A DNA stretch of 60,752 bases, from the NCBI GenBank assembly GCA_016794425.1, contig JAEUHR010000051.1, positions 1 to 60,752 on the forward strand, given 5' to 3'. A program made the translations under genes and the position numbers. This stretch comes from Planctomycetota bacterium (GTDB lineage Bacteria > Planctomycetota > UBA1135 > UBA2386). Each line of letters begins with the position of its first letter. Position 1 is the first letter of the stretch. Shown here piece by piece: positions 49,594-58,584 of this stretch. The notes beneath the pieces are model-generated. The model ran no database searches, had not been told where the DNA came from, and was given only the letters and a program-made list of their open reading frames with translations.

Positions 49594-50202
49594 TCAGCCC
49601 TTCATCGCCTGGTGCACGTTGCCGACCAGCGCGGCGTTCGGCTTCAGCGACTTGTCGCCGGGCTTCTTCCAGTTCGCCGGGCACGCCTCTTCGGGCAGCT
49701 TGCTGAAGTGGATGAACGCCTGCACCTTGCGGGTCAGCTCGTCCATGTTGCGGCCGACGTTCAGGAAGTTGATCTCGCTGCCGTGCAGCTTGCCGTCGGG
49801 GCCGATGATGAACGTGCCGCGCAGCGCCAGGCCGTTGGCCATGTAGACGCCGAACAGGCGCGACACCGCGCCGGTGCGGTCGGCGGCCATCGGGTAGGTG
49901 ACCTTCGCGAGTTCACCCTCGTGCTTCTGCCAGGCGAGGTGCGTGAACTTCGTGTCGGTGCTGACCGTCAGGACCTCGCAGCCGAGCTTCTGCAGCGTCG
50001 CGTACTGGTCCGCGAGCGCCGCGAACTCGGTGGCGCAGACGAACGTGAAGTCGGCCGGATAGAAGACCAGCACGGTCCACTTGCCCGCCTTCTTGGCCTC
50101 GGCGAGGCTGAACTTGCCGAAGTCCTTCTTGCTCGGCAGGTAGGTCTCCATCTCGAACTCGGGCACGATCTGCCCGACCTGGATCGTCGTCACTTCGCTC
50201 AC
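49594..50202 (-). CDS. AhpC/Prx1-type 2-Cys peroxiredoxin
   Basis: A 202-residue thiol peroxidase that reduces hydrogen peroxide and organic peroxides. The peroxidatic cysteine is in FYPADFTFVCATEF (about residue 54) and the resolving cysteine in EEACPANWKKPGD near the C-terminus, the 2-Cys pattern of AhpC. GTG 50202 is supported by AAGGA eight bases upstream, one of the few clear ribosome binding sites here. No ahpF or thioredoxin reductase gene is adjacent, so the reductant is unknown. Confidence 0.95.
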   Translation of the reverse strand: MSEVTTIQVGQIVPEFEMETYLPSKKDFGKFSLAEAKKAGKWTVLVFYPADFTFVCATEFAALADQYATLQKLGCEVLTVSTDTKFTHLAWQKHEGELAKVTYPMAADRTGAVSRLFGVYMANGLALRGTFIIGPDGKLHGSEINFLNVGRNMDELTRKVQAFIHFSKLPEEACPANWKKPGDKSLKPNAALVGNVHQAMKG

Positions 50203-50241
50203 GTGGGTGGTTCCTTCGAATGAGTCCTGAATTGGGGCTCG

Positions 50242-50270
50242 AAGGTAGCCCGGCGCCGCGCGAGTTCCAA
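50242..50270 (-). promoter_or_regulatory. Candidate sigma-70 promoter of the peroxiredoxin gene
   Basis: On the minus strand TTGGAA (50265-50270) and TACCTT (50242-50247) are 17 bases apart. Initiation near 50235 would give a leader of about 33 bases carrying the AAGGA ribosome binding site, unlike the leaderless arrangement of many neighbours. Confidence 0.5.
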
Positions 50271-50344
50271 GCTGCAGGCGGACCGGCACGCGACCGCGCA
50301 CGAGGCCGACTTGGCGATTCCCTCGCCGCACGCCACCGGGCACC

Positions 50345-52453
50345 ATGTTTCCCCCCGATTCCCGCACCGCTGTGACGATCCAAGAGCAACCCGCCTCCCC
50401 CACCCCCGAGGCTTCGACCGCCGCGAAGGCACTGGCTGCGGCCGGCGACGCCGAGTCGGCGCGCGACGTGTCGGCACTCGATTCAGCGGCGCGGCAGGCC
50501 GCCGAACGGCTCGGGCGCAAGCAGCGCGGCCTGGTCGAACGGCTGATCTACGGGCCGCTGCCCGACACCGCCGAACTGCAGGGTGGCGCCGCGGCGATGC
50601 AGCAGGCCGCCGCCGCCGGCCGCAGCCGCAGCGTCGTCGACGCAGCGCTGCAGTGCCTCGCGCGCGGCGAAGCGTTCACCGCCGACGGCACGCTGTCGGC
50701 GGCGCTGCGCGCCGCGGTCGCGGCCGCCAAGGGCTACGGCTTCACGGTGCCGGCCGAGTTCGGCGGGCTCGACGGCCGCTACGTCGAGCTGGCGCTGGCC
50801 GAAGAGGAGCTGGCGGCCAACGGCCTCGGCCCGCTCGCGGTCGAGATCTCCGGCGAACTGACGATCGGCGCCGGCTCGCTGCTCGCCTACGGCACCGAGG
50901 CGCAGAAGCGCACCTTCCTGCCGCTGGTCGCCGAGGGCCAGCTGATGGCGTTCGGGCTCACCGAGGTCGGCATCGGCGTCAACGCGAAGAAGGTCCGCGC
51001 CTACGTCGAACCGGACCCTGCGGGCCACGGCTTCCGGTTGTTCGCGGCCGGCGACCGCAACAAGCTGTGGATCACCAACGCGACGCACGGCGCGTTGGTC
51101 GGCATCGTCGCGCGGATCGGCCGGGACGGCAAACAGGTCGGCCTGTTCGTGACGCGGCTGCCCGAGCGCGACATCGCGCGCGGCGACGGCGGTCGGGACT
51201 TCGAGTTCCGCTGCGCGTCGTCGAACACCGGTGCGTTCACCGCGAACTGGAACTCGCGGCTGCACTTCGACAACTACCCGCTGCGGCAGGACGAGCAGAT
51301 CCAGGCCGACGGCGTCGAGGTGCTGTTCTACTGCCTGCGCATGGGCCGCTGCATGCTGGCGGCGATGGCGGCCGGCTACCAGCGCATGTTCGCGGCCGAC
51401 GCCGCGGCCTACGCGATCGCGCGCGACGGCGTCGGTGGCGCCGTGGTCAAACACGAACTGCCGCGCCAGCACCTCGGCCGCATGCTCGGCGGCGCGCTGC
51501 AATCGCGCGCGCTGAGCCACCTGTCGCTGCAGCAGGACGCGAGCGGCGTCGACCTCGCCGGCCTGCGCGACCTGACGAAGTCGGCCGCCGCGACCAGCGC
51601 GCTGGAGTCGCAGATCGCCTGCGAACGCGTGCTCGGCGGCCGCTCGTTCGACCGTTCGTCGCGCGTGCACGAGGCGCGCGCCAACATGCACGTGTTCGGC
51701 GTCGTCGAGGGCGAGGACGACCTGATCCTGATGGGCATGGTCAAGGACGTCACCGACGTGTGGACCACGCGCTACATGGCCGGCATGCTCGGCGTGCTGC
51801 AGTCGATCAACGAAGGCCCCGACGGCAGGCCGTTGCCGCCGGACCAGCGGCTGCTGCGCTTGTCGCCGAAGACGCTGTTCACCGCGCCCGGCCGGCTCTG
51901 GACCGCGACCAAGCGTTTGCTGACGACGGGGTCGTTCTGGCGGCTGCAAGCGTGGATCGGCTGGAACGCGCTGGTCGAACTGCTGCGCGCGCCGCTGCTG
52001 CTGGCGCCGACCGGCTGGATCCCGCGCTACCAGCTGCTGCCGGAAGGCCTGCGCCGCTACGCGCGCTTCGCCGAACAGCGGCTGCGCTGGCTGCGCTGGG
52101 CCTACCTCGGCATCAACCTGCACTTCCAGCTCGAGCTGACGCGCGCGCAGATCCCGCTGCAGCGGCTCGGCAAGGTCGTCGAACAGCTCGTGACGATGCT
52201 GGCGTTGTGCCACCACGCGGCGCAGCTCGATCCGAGCCAGCAGCGCGTCGCGGCGCTGCAGTGCGAGCAGTTGCGCACGCGCGTGCGCGGCACGCGGCTG
52301 CTGACCGGGCTGTGGCAGATGGACCGTCTGCGCGCGCTGGTCGGCGCGGTCGGCGACGACATCGAGTCGGGCCAGAGCACGCTGCTGCACGGGGTCGCGC
52401 CGCAGCCGTTCGCGCACCCGTTCGAGGCGCGCAAGCAGAAGCCGAAGCAGTAG
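50345..52453 (+). CDS. Acyl-CoA dehydrogenase-family protein with divergent FAD loop
   Basis: A 702-residue protein of the acyl-CoA dehydrogenase superfamily. An Ala-rich N-terminus (residues 1-75) precedes the helical domain (KGYGFTVPAEFGGLDGRYVELALAEEEL), then GLTEVGIGVNAKK where most family members have LTEPxxGSD, and a C-terminal domain with VFGVVEGEDDLILMG holding a possible catalytic glutamate. A tail of about 200 residues continues beyond the family core, as in FadE-type proteins. Substrate and activity are uncertain given the altered FAD loop. It is divergent from the peroxiredoxin gene. Confidence 0.75.
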   Translation: MFPPDSRTAVTIQEQPASPTPEASTAAKALAAAGDAESARDVSALDSAARQAAERLGRKQRGLVERLIYGPLPDTAELQGGAAAMQQAAAAGRSRSVVDAALQCLARGEAFTADGTLSAALRAAVAAAKGYGFTVPAEFGGLDGRYVELALAEEELAANGLGPLAVEISGELTIGAGSLLAYGTEAQKRTFLPLVAEGQLMAFGLTEVGIGVNAKKVRAYVEPDPAGHGFRLFAAGDRNKLWITNATHGALVGIVARIGRDGKQVGLFVTRLPERDIARGDGGRDFEFRCASSNTGAFTANWNSRLHFDNYPLRQDEQIQADGVEVLFYCLRMGRCMLAAMAAGYQRMFAADAAAYAIARDGVGGAVVKHELPRQHLGRMLGGALQSRALSHLSLQQDASGVDLAGLRDLTKSAAATSALESQIACERVLGGRSFDRSSRVHEARANMHVFGVVEGEDDLILMGMVKDVTDVWTTRYMAGMLGVLQSINEGPDGRPLPPDQRLLRLSPKTLFTAPGRLWTATKRLLTTGSFWRLQAWIGWNALVELLRAPLLLAPTGWIPRYQLLPEGLRRYARFAEQRLRWLRWAYLGINLHFQLELTRAQIPLQRLGKVVEQLVTMLALCHHAAQLDPSQQRVAALQCEQLRTRVRGTRLLTGLWQMDRLRALVGAVGDDIESGQSTLLHGVAPQPFAHPFEARKQKPKQ

Positions 52454-52524
52454 CCGCGCCCGGCGACCGGGGCACTGCAGCGGGCAGCCGCCATTCGGCA
52501 CGCGCCGCGGCGCGCGCCGGCCGC

Positions 52525-52530
52525 TACCGT
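52525..52530 (+). promoter_or_regulatory. -10-like box of the RidA/MFS operon
   Basis: TACCGT ends seven bases before ATG 52538, so transcription would start at the start codon. No good -35 is visible. Confidence 0.35.
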
Positions 52531-52537
52531 TCGGCAG

Positions 52538-52930
52538 ATGCCGCGCCAGCACATCTCCTCCGGCTCCTCGTTCGAAGCCGAGATCGGTTACTCGCGCGCC
52601 GTCGTCGACGGCGACTGGATCTTCGTCGCCGGCACCACCGGCTACGACTACACCACGATGCAGCTCGCGGACGGCGTGGTCGCGCAGTGCCGGCAGGCGC
52701 TGGCGAACATCGACCGCGCGCTGCAGCAGGCGCAGAGCTCGCTGCGCGACGTCGTGCGCGTGACCTACATCCTGCCCGACGCGACCGAGTTCCGCGCCTG
52801 CTGGCCCCTGCTGCGCGCGGCGTTCGGCGAGGCGCGGCCGGCGGCGACGATGTTCGCGGCCGGCCTCGCCGACCCGGCGATGCGGATCGAGATCGAGGTC
52901 ACGGCGCGGCGCCAGCGCACCGGCGCATGA
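52538..52930 (+). CDS. RidA/YjgF-family protein
   Basis: A 130-residue chorismate-mutase-like single domain: VDGDWIFVAGTTGYDY (about residues 23-38), ANIDRALQQAQSSLRDVVRVTYIL (split at about 57-80) and the C-terminal RIEIEVTARR strand that carries the family E-x-E pattern. RidA proteins hydrolyse reactive enamine/imine intermediates formed by PLP enzymes; other subgroups have no known activity. The stop overlaps the MFS start by four bases. Confidence 0.9.
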   Translation: MPRQHISSGSSFEAEIGYSRAVVDGDWIFVAGTTGYDYTTMQLADGVVAQCRQALANIDRALQQAQSSLRDVVRVTYILPDATEFRACWPLLRAAFGEARPAATMFAAGLADPAMRIEIEVTARRQRTGA

Positions 52931-54327
52931 CCGCACTCGCCGACGGCGTCGAGGTGCTGACGACGCCCACGGCCCGCGTCGTGGTCTGGACGGTCCTGGC
53001 CCTGCTGGCGGTCGTGATCGGCCGCGAACTGCGCAACGTGCCGAAGCCGCTGCTGGCGCTGATGGCGGCGGCCTTCCTCGACATGGTCGGCCTGTTCCTG
53101 GTGCTGCCGCTGGTGCCGTTCTACGTGCAGACCTTCGCCGGTGAAGGCCTGACGCTGCCGTGGTTCGGCACGCTCGGCATCGGCGCGCTCAGCGGCCTGA
53201 TGGCGTCGGCCTACACGATCGCGCAGATGCTGAGCGCGCCGCTGTGGGGCCGGCTGTCGGACCGCATCGGCCGCCGCCCGGTGCTGATGATCGCGATCGC
53301 CGCGTCGGGCCTCGCGTTCGGCATCCTCGCCGTCGCCGACTCGCTGTGGCTGCTGCTGTTGTCGCGGCTCGTGCAGGGCACCGGCGGCGGCACGGTCGGC
53401 GTGATCCAGGCCTACGTCGCCGACACCGTCGAACCGGCGCAGCGCACGCGCGGCCTCGGCTGGCTGTCGGCGGCGACCAACCTCGGCGTCGCGCTGGGCC
53501 CGGCGCTCGGCTCGGGCCTGGTCGAACTCGGCGCGAACGACCTGTGGCCCGGCACCGGCGAACTGCGGCTCGGCAACGCGGCGCCGGGCCTCGGCGCCGC
53601 GGTGCTGTGCCTGGGCAACCTGGTGTTCGTGCGGCTCTGGCTGCGCGAGTCGCACGCCCCGGCCGCGGTGCCGCGCACCGCGCCGCCGCTGTCGACCCGC
53701 GCCGCCGCCTGGGGCGCGATCACCGACGTGCGCGCGCCGGCGTCGCGGCTGTTGTGGATCTACGGCATCGCGATCGGTGCCGCGCAGGGCATCGGCCCGG
53801 TGCTGCCGTTCTTCCTGCAGGGGCGGCTCGGCTTCGACGAACGCACGATCGGCTACGTGTTCCTCTACATCGGCGCGATCTCGGTGCTGGCGCGCGTGCT
53901 GCTGCTGGGCCCGGCCGTCGACCGCCTCGGCGAGGCGCGGCTGGCGCAGATCGGCATCACGACGCTCGGCCTCGGCTTCCTGCTGCTGTCGTGGATCGGT
54001 TCGCTGGGCCAGCTCGCGCTGGCGATCGCGGCGATGCCGCTCGGCACGTCGCTGACGTTCCCGTGCATAAGCGCGCTGCTGTCGCGCAGCGTGCACGCCG
54101 ACCACCGCGGGCTCTACCTCGGCCTGCAGCAGACGTTCGGCAGCGCGGCGAGGCTCGGCGCACCGCTGCTGTACGGCTGGGCCTACGACGCGCTCGGCGA
54201 CGCGGCGCCGCTGCAGTTCGCCGCCGCGCTGGTGCTGTCGACCTGGTTGCTCGCGTTCGGCCTGCCGACGCGGCGCGGACCGGGCGACCGCGCTATCGTG
54301 CCGCCGACCGCCCAAGGACGCCCATGA
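52927..54327 (+). CDS. Major facilitator superfamily transporter (tetracycline/multidrug-like)
   Basis: A 466-residue protein with an extra N-terminal helix (VVVWTVLALLAVVIG) before the twelve-helix MFS core. The core begins LALMAAAFLDMVGLFLVLPLVPFYV and carries the loop signature GRLSDRIGRRPVLM (about residues 107-120) and RLVQGTGGGTVGVIQAYVAD, as in TetA-like proton antiporters. A hydrophilic insertion of about 35 residues lies between helices 6 and 7. It is coupled to the RidA gene before it and to a 95-residue gene after it by four-base overlaps. Confidence 0.9.
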   Translation: MTALADGVEVLTTPTARVVVWTVLALLAVVIGRELRNVPKPLLALMAAAFLDMVGLFLVLPLVPFYVQTFAGEGLTLPWFGTLGIGALSGLMASAYTIAQMLSAPLWGRLSDRIGRRPVLMIAIAASGLAFGILAVADSLWLLLLSRLVQGTGGGTVGVIQAYVADTVEPAQRTRGLGWLSAATNLGVALGPALGSGLVELGANDLWPGTGELRLGNAAPGLGAAVLCLGNLVFVRLWLRESHAPAAVPRTAPPLSTRAAAWGAITDVRAPASRLLWIYGIAIGAAQGIGPVLPFFLQGRLGFDERTIGYVFLYIGAISVLARVLLLGPAVDRLGEARLAQIGITTLGLGFLLLSWIGSLGQLALAIAAMPLGTSLTFPCISALLSRSVHADHRGLYLGLQQTFGSAARLGAPLLYGWAYDALGDAAPLQFAAALVLSTWLLAFGLPTRRGPGDRAIVPPTAQGRP

Positions 54328-54611
54328 GCCTGCTGAACTGGATCTTCGACGCCTGGCAACACTCCCGCATCCGCGACGCGCACCGCGAGACCGAACGCCT
54401 GCGCGACGAGATGGCCGCGCTGCGCAGCGGCAGCGGCCTCGACGGCGACCGCGTGGCGCGCGCGATCGGCGAACTGGCGCTGGCGGCCAAGACGCTGCAG
54501 CGCCTGTGCGTCGAGAAGGGCCTCTGCACCGAAGCGGAGTTCCGCGACCGCGCGCGCCAGATCGACCTGGAGGACGGTCGCCAGGACGGCATGGCACCGC
54601 CGGCTCGGTGA
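54324..54611 (+). CDS. Small helical protein of unknown function
   Basis: A 95-residue, highly charged protein without membrane segments: an N-terminal hydrophobic patch (LLNWIFDAW), then AHRETERLRDEMAALR that should form a short coiled coil, and a C-terminal helix with AKTLQRLCVEKGLCTEAEFRDRA. Start ATG 54324 overlaps the MFS stop by four bases and has AAGGA seven bases upstream. No family recognised; it may be an accessory or small regulatory protein of the operon. Confidence 0.7.
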   Translation: MSLLNWIFDAWQHSRIRDAHRETERLRDEMAALRSGSGLDGDRVARAIGELALAAKTLQRLCVEKGLCTEAEFRDRARQIDLEDGRQDGMAPPAR

Positions 54612-54661
54612 CCCGTGCGGGTCGCTGCAGTAGGAGCGGTGCGCGCGCCGAAACGACCGTC

Positions 54662-55225
54662 ATGACCGCCCACCGCACCCTGCTGCTGCTGACGCTGGCG
54701 CTCGCGCTCGCGGCGTGCACCGGTTTCACCGTCGTGCGCCCCGGCGTCTACCGGTCGCCGCAGCCCGGCGAGGACCAGCTCGCGCGCCGTATCGCCGCCC
54801 ACGACATCCGCACGGTCGCCTGCCTGCGCGGCGACGGCGAACCGTCGGCGGCGTCACGGCGGGCCGCCGACGGCGCCGGCGCCGAGTTCGTACAGGTGCC
54901 GATGTCGGCGACGCGCCGCCCCTCCGCTGCCACGCTGCTGGCGCTGTGGGGCCTGGCCGAGACCGCCGAACGGCCGCTGCTGCTGCACTGCCGCGCCGGC
55001 GTCGACCGCACCGGCCTGGCAGCCGCGATCATCGTGCTGCACGACACCGGCGACCTCGCCGAGGCGCGCGCGCAGCTCGCGCTGGTCCCGTACGGCCACG
55101 TCGGCGCGTTCGGCACCGAGGCGATGGGCGCCGTGCTCGACGCCTTCGAACCGTACGCCGGCCGCATGGCGTTCCCGGACTGGGTGCGCGACGTCTACGC
55201 GGCCGCCGCCCCCGCCGCGCGCTGA
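54662..55225 (+). CDS. Lipoprotein tyrosine/dual-specificity phosphatase
   Basis: A 187-residue protein with a lipoprotein signal (LLLLTLALALAAC, Cys19) and a protein tyrosine phosphatase-type loop HCRAGVDRTG with nucleophile Cys110 and Arg116. The preceding VRPGVYRSPQPGEDQL and IRTVACLRGDGEP match atypical dual-specificity phosphatases. Anchored outside the cytoplasm, its substrate may be phosphorylated sugars or inositol phosphates rather than proteins (inference). No kinase is adjacent. It lies 50 bases after the small helical gene. Confidence 0.85.
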   Translation: MTAHRTLLLLTLALALAACTGFTVVRPGVYRSPQPGEDQLARRIAAHDIRTVACLRGDGEPSAASRRAADGAGAEFVQVPMSATRRPSAATLLALWGLAETAERPLLLHCRAGVDRTGLAAAIIVLHDTGDLAEARAQLALVPYGHVGAFGTEAMGAVLDAFEPYAGRMAFPDWVRDVYAAAAPAAR

Positions 55226-55253
55226 TCGCGTGGCGCCGCGGCCGCCGCCGGGC

Positions 55254-55259
55254 TAGCGT
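55254..55259 (+). promoter_or_regulatory. -10-like box of the anion permease gene
   Basis: TAGCGT ends eight bases before the TTG start at 55268. This spacing is the same as in other putative leaderless genes of the window. Confidence 0.35.
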
Positions 55260-55267
55260 GCCGGCGC

Positions 55268-56488
55268 TTGGATCCGGCGCTGGTCGTGTTCGTGCTCGTC
55301 TACGCGGTGATGCTGTTCGGCACCGTGCCCGGCCTGCGCGTCGACCGCACCGGCGCGGCGCTGCTCGGTGCGATCGCTCTCTGCGCGGCCGGCACCGTCG
55401 ACCCCGGCGCCGCGTGGCGCGCGATCGACGTCGGCACCATCGGCCTCTTGTTCGGCCTGATGATCGTGTCGGCGCAGTTCCGCCGCGCCGGCTTCTACGC
55501 CGCGATCACGCGCTGGCTCGCGGCGCGGCCGGCCAGCGCCGAACGGCTGCTGCTCGAACTGATGCTCGTGGTCGGCGCGCTGTCGGCGCTGCTGACCAAC
55601 GACGTGGTCTGCGTCGCCGTCGCGCCGGTGCTGATCGACGTCGCCGCGCGCCGCGGGCTCGATCCGGTGCCGTTCCTGCTCGGCCTCGCGGCGGCCGCCA
55701 ACACCGGCTCGGCGGCGACGCTGATCGGCAACCCGCAGAACATGCTGATCGGCCAGGCGCTCGATCTGCCGTTCGCCGGCTACCTGCTCGACGGCGGGCC
55801 GCCGGCGCTGCTCGGCCTCGCTGCCGCGTGGTGGATCCTGGCGCGCAGCTACCGCGGCCGCTTCGACCGCGTGGTCCCGATCGCCGCGTGCACCGACGTG
55901 CCGCTGGACCGCTGGCAGACCGGCAAGGGCCTCGTCGTGCTCGCGCTGCTGGTGGCCGGCCTGCTGGCCTGCCCGTTGCCGCGCGAAGTGCAGGCGCTCG
56001 CGGCCGCCGGCCTGCTGCTGCTGTCGCGTCGCACGACCACGGCCGACCTGCTGGCGCCGGTCGACTGGCAGTTGCTGGTGCTGTTCGCGGGCCTGTTCGT
56101 GGTCAACCACGCGTTCCAGGCCGCTGGCCATGCGGCGGCGGCGTTCGGCGGGCTGCGCGACGCCGGTCTCGACCTGGGCCAGCCGGCCGTGCTGTTCGCG
56201 ACCAGCGTGGTCGGCTCGAACCTGATCTCGAACGTGCCGCTGACGATGCTGCTGCTGCCGGTCGCAGACCACCCGCAGGCCGGGGCGATCCTGGCGTTGG
56301 CGACCACGCTGGCCGGCAACTTGCTGTTGGTCGGGTCGATCGCGAACCTGATCGTCGTGCAGCAGGCGCAGGCGTTCGGCGTGCAACCCCGCGAACGCAG
56401 CTGGACCCGGGAACATGTCCGCACCGGGTTGCCGATCACGGCCGCGACGCTGGCGATCGCGGCCGGTTGGTTGTGGCTGCGCCGCTGA
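55268..56488 (+). CDS. SLC13/ArsB/CitM-type (IT superfamily) anion permease
   Basis: A 406-residue integral membrane protein with about eleven helices. LLTNDVVCVAVAPVLIDVA (about residues 110-128) and NTGSAATLIGNPQNMLIGQ (about 143-161) form the first re-entrant/binding motif of the ion transporter superfamily, and SNLISNVPLTMLLLP (about 317-331) the second. Candidates for the substrate are arsenite, citrate, dicarboxylates or Na+/H+. The protein starts with TTG 55268, 42 bases after the phosphatase stop. No ars genes are close. Confidence 0.85.
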   Translation: MDPALVVFVLVYAVMLFGTVPGLRVDRTGAALLGAIALCAAGTVDPGAAWRAIDVGTIGLLFGLMIVSAQFRRAGFYAAITRWLAARPASAERLLLELMLVVGALSALLTNDVVCVAVAPVLIDVAARRGLDPVPFLLGLAAAANTGSAATLIGNPQNMLIGQALDLPFAGYLLDGGPPALLGLAAAWWILARSYRGRFDRVVPIAACTDVPLDRWQTGKGLVVLALLVAGLLACPLPREVQALAAAGLLLLSRRTTTADLLAPVDWQLLVLFAGLFVVNHAFQAAGHAAAAFGGLRDAGLDLGQPAVLFATSVVGSNLISNVPLTMLLLPVADHPQAGAILALATTLAGNLLLVGSIANLIVVQQAQAFGVQPRERSWTREHVRTGLPITAATLAIAAGWLWLRR

Positions 56489-56528
56489 ACGCTCGCGTTC
56501 CGGCCCCGGACCGTGTTGCATCTGCGGC

Positions 56529-57665
56529 ATGCGCGGTGCCCCGCTCGTCGCGGTCGGACTCGTCCTGCTGGTCGGGTTCGGCGTGATGCTCCTGTTCGCC
56601 AACGGCGACGACGGGTCCCTGCCGCCCACGGCGCAGCCGCGCGGCGCCACCGGCGACGAAGGTGCATTGCCCGAGCCGGCCCCGGAACGCGTCACCGTCG
56701 GGCACGAGGCCCCGCCCGCCGCCCCCAGGCCACCGGCTGCCGCCGCGCCCGCCGAGCCGGCGCCGCGCGCCGAACCCGCCGAAGCCGCGCCGAACGTCGT
56801 GCTGCGCGTGCGCGACCTCGCGACGCGAGCCGACCTGGCCGCGTTCCGCTGGCGCTTCCAGGCCGACGACCTCGTGCTGCACGGCGACGGCACCGACGGC
56901 GCGGCGCGGCTGCGCTTGCCGCCACGGCAGACGGGTCGCCTGCTGGTCGAGGCGCTGGAGCATGCGCCGTTCGTGACCAGCGTCGCGGCACCGGCGGACG
57001 GCACGCCGGCCGCGACCATCGACGCGTTCCTGCAGCCGGCGGCCACCGGCACGGGCATCACGCTGCTGGTGCGCGACACGGCTCTGCAGCCGATCCCGAA
57101 CGTGCGCGTCGACGCGTTCCTGCTGGCGCCCGCTGCCGCGGACGGCCCGTGGCACCTCGGCGCACCGCTGTGGGCGCGGCGTTCGGCTGCTGCCGACGGC
57201 CGCTACGTGCTGCCGGAACTGGCGCCGGGCGACTACGGCGTGCGCGTGCTCGCCACCGACGCGGACGGCAAACCGCTGCCGCTGTTGCCGTTCCGCCGCG
57301 CGTTCGTGCTGACCGGCAGCAGCGGCTACGTCGAGGAGGCCGTGCTCGAACCGGGCTGCCTGATCGAGTTCGACCTCGTCGACGCCAACGGCGCCGCCCT
57401 CGATCCGGCGCAGGCGGGCGCCGTGCAGCTGCAGCTGCGGCCGGCCGGCGGCGACGCCGTGGCGCGCCTGTGGACGGTGCGCGACGGACCGAAGCCGGCC
57501 GTCGCGGTCGACCTGCTGCCGACCGTCGGCGTCGTCACACCCGACCAGGCGCTGGCCGCCGGCAACTACGAGTTCACGGTCGCGATCGACGGCCGCCAGC
57601 GCGTGCAGCAGTTCCTGACCCTGCGCGCCGGCCAGGTGCAGCGCGAGCGCATCGTCGTGCCGTAG
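56529..57665 (+). CDS. Membrane-anchored protein with carboxypeptidase-regulatory-like beta domains
   Basis: A 378-residue protein with one N-terminal membrane helix (LVAVGLVLLVGFGVMLLFA), a Pro/Ala-rich linker (about residues 30-90), and a series of beta-sandwich segments, for example VVLRVRDLATRADL, ITLLVRDTALQPIPNVRVDAFL and GRYVLPELAPGDYGVRVLATDADG. The last pattern (strand, DG, LPxLxPGxY) is that of CarboxypepD_reg/SpaA-like immunoglobulin folds. It likely has a structural or adhesive role in the envelope. It converges on the next gene with a three-base gap. Confidence 0.65.
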   Translation: MRGAPLVAVGLVLLVGFGVMLLFANGDDGSLPPTAQPRGATGDEGALPEPAPERVTVGHEAPPAAPRPPAAAAPAEPAPRAEPAEAAPNVVLRVRDLATRADLAAFRWRFQADDLVLHGDGTDGAARLRLPPRQTGRLLVEALEHAPFVTSVAAPADGTPAATIDAFLQPAATGTGITLLVRDTALQPIPNVRVDAFLLAPAAADGPWHLGAPLWARRSAAADGRYVLPELAPGDYGVRVLATDADGKPLPLLPFRRAFVLTGSSGYVEEAVLEPGCLIEFDLVDANGAALDPAQAGAVQLQLRPAGGDAVARLWTVRDGPKPAVAVDLLPTVGVVTPDQALAAGNYEFTVAIDGRQRVQQFLTLRAGQVQRERIVVP

Positions 57666-57668
57666 GCG

Positions 57669-58505
57669 TCAGCGGTCGCCAAAGCCGCCGCTGCGCCGCA
57701 TCTCGCCGTCCATGCCGAGGCAGCCCATCGAGTAGGCGCACAGCATCAGCGCCACCACCGACAGCGGCTGCGTCAGCACCATCGGCCCCAGCACCAGCAC
57801 GAAGGCGCCGGCGCCGGCCACCGCGTAGACGAACCGCCCGCCGCCGCACAGCGACGCGGCGCCGGCCGCCAGCGCACCGGCGACGGTCAGCAGCGGCACG
57901 TGCTGCAGGCCGCCGAGCAACAGCACCAGCAGCAGCGACAGCACGAAGAACAGCACGGCGCCGTGCGCGACCGCGCGGCCGAGCTGCCGCTGCAGTTGCG
58001 CGCCGCGGCCATCGTCGCGATGCCGCTCGTGCCACCAGTGCGCGCGCAGCCGTTCGCGTTCGGGTTCGGGCAACGCCCGGAACCAGGCTTCGTCCTCGCG
58101 GGGATCGTGGTCCTGGACCGCGTCGAGTTCGAGCGGCAGCGGCACGTCCTCGGCACCGCGCAGCGAGCTGCGCACGACGCCGGCGGCGGCCGCGAACGGC
58201 GCGTCGGCGGCGGCCCGGCGGCGCGCGGCGCGCTGCTCACGGTGCTGCAGTTCGGCGACGAAGCCGGTGGCCGGCGGCGCGCTCGCGAGTCTCTGCTTGA
58301 GCTGCGCCAGCGCGGCCGCGGCGGCCGGGTCCTCGCGCGGCGCCGGCGGCGGCGTGCGCGGCGGCGCCGGCGCAGGTGCGGGCGCGGGTGCAGGCAGCGG
58401 TTCGGCCACGCGGCCCGGCCCGGCACCGAGTTCCCCCGGGTGCGCGGCGCGGGCCGCCTCCGGCAGCGGTTCCCAGTCGTCGGGCTCGCTCATGCGGGCG
58501 TTCAT
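57669..58505 (-). CDS. Pro-rich membrane protein of unknown function
   Basis: A 278-residue protein, or 274 if the ATG at 58493 is used. The first about 70 residues are low-complexity, with a proline-alanine repeat (PAPAPAPAPAPP). A charged middle region (DEAWFRALPEPERERLRAHWWHERH) precedes three or four membrane helices from about residue 180, ending in a GCLGMDGEMRRSGG tail. No family is recognised. It is divergent from the lipoprotein at 58585, with 79 bases between the starts. Confidence 0.6.
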   Translation of the reverse strand: MNARMSEPDDWEPLPEAARAAHPGELGAGPGRVAEPLPAPAPAPAPAPPRTPPPAPREDPAAAAALAQLKQRLASAPPATGFVAELQHREQRAARRRAAADAPFAAAAGVVRSSLRGAEDVPLPLELDAVQDHDPREDEAWFRALPEPERERLRAHWWHERHRDDGRGAQLQRQLGRAVAHGAVLFFVLSLLLVLLLGGLQHVPLLTVAGALAAGAASLCGGGRFVYAVAGAGAFVLVLGPMVLTQPLSVVALMLCAYSMGCLGMDGEMRRSGGFGDR

Positions 58506-58584
58506 CGACCGCCGTCCGGGATCGTCCTGCAGGCCGGCCAACCGCGCGCTTGTGTCCGGCATGCCATGGCCGGATCCTGCACCC

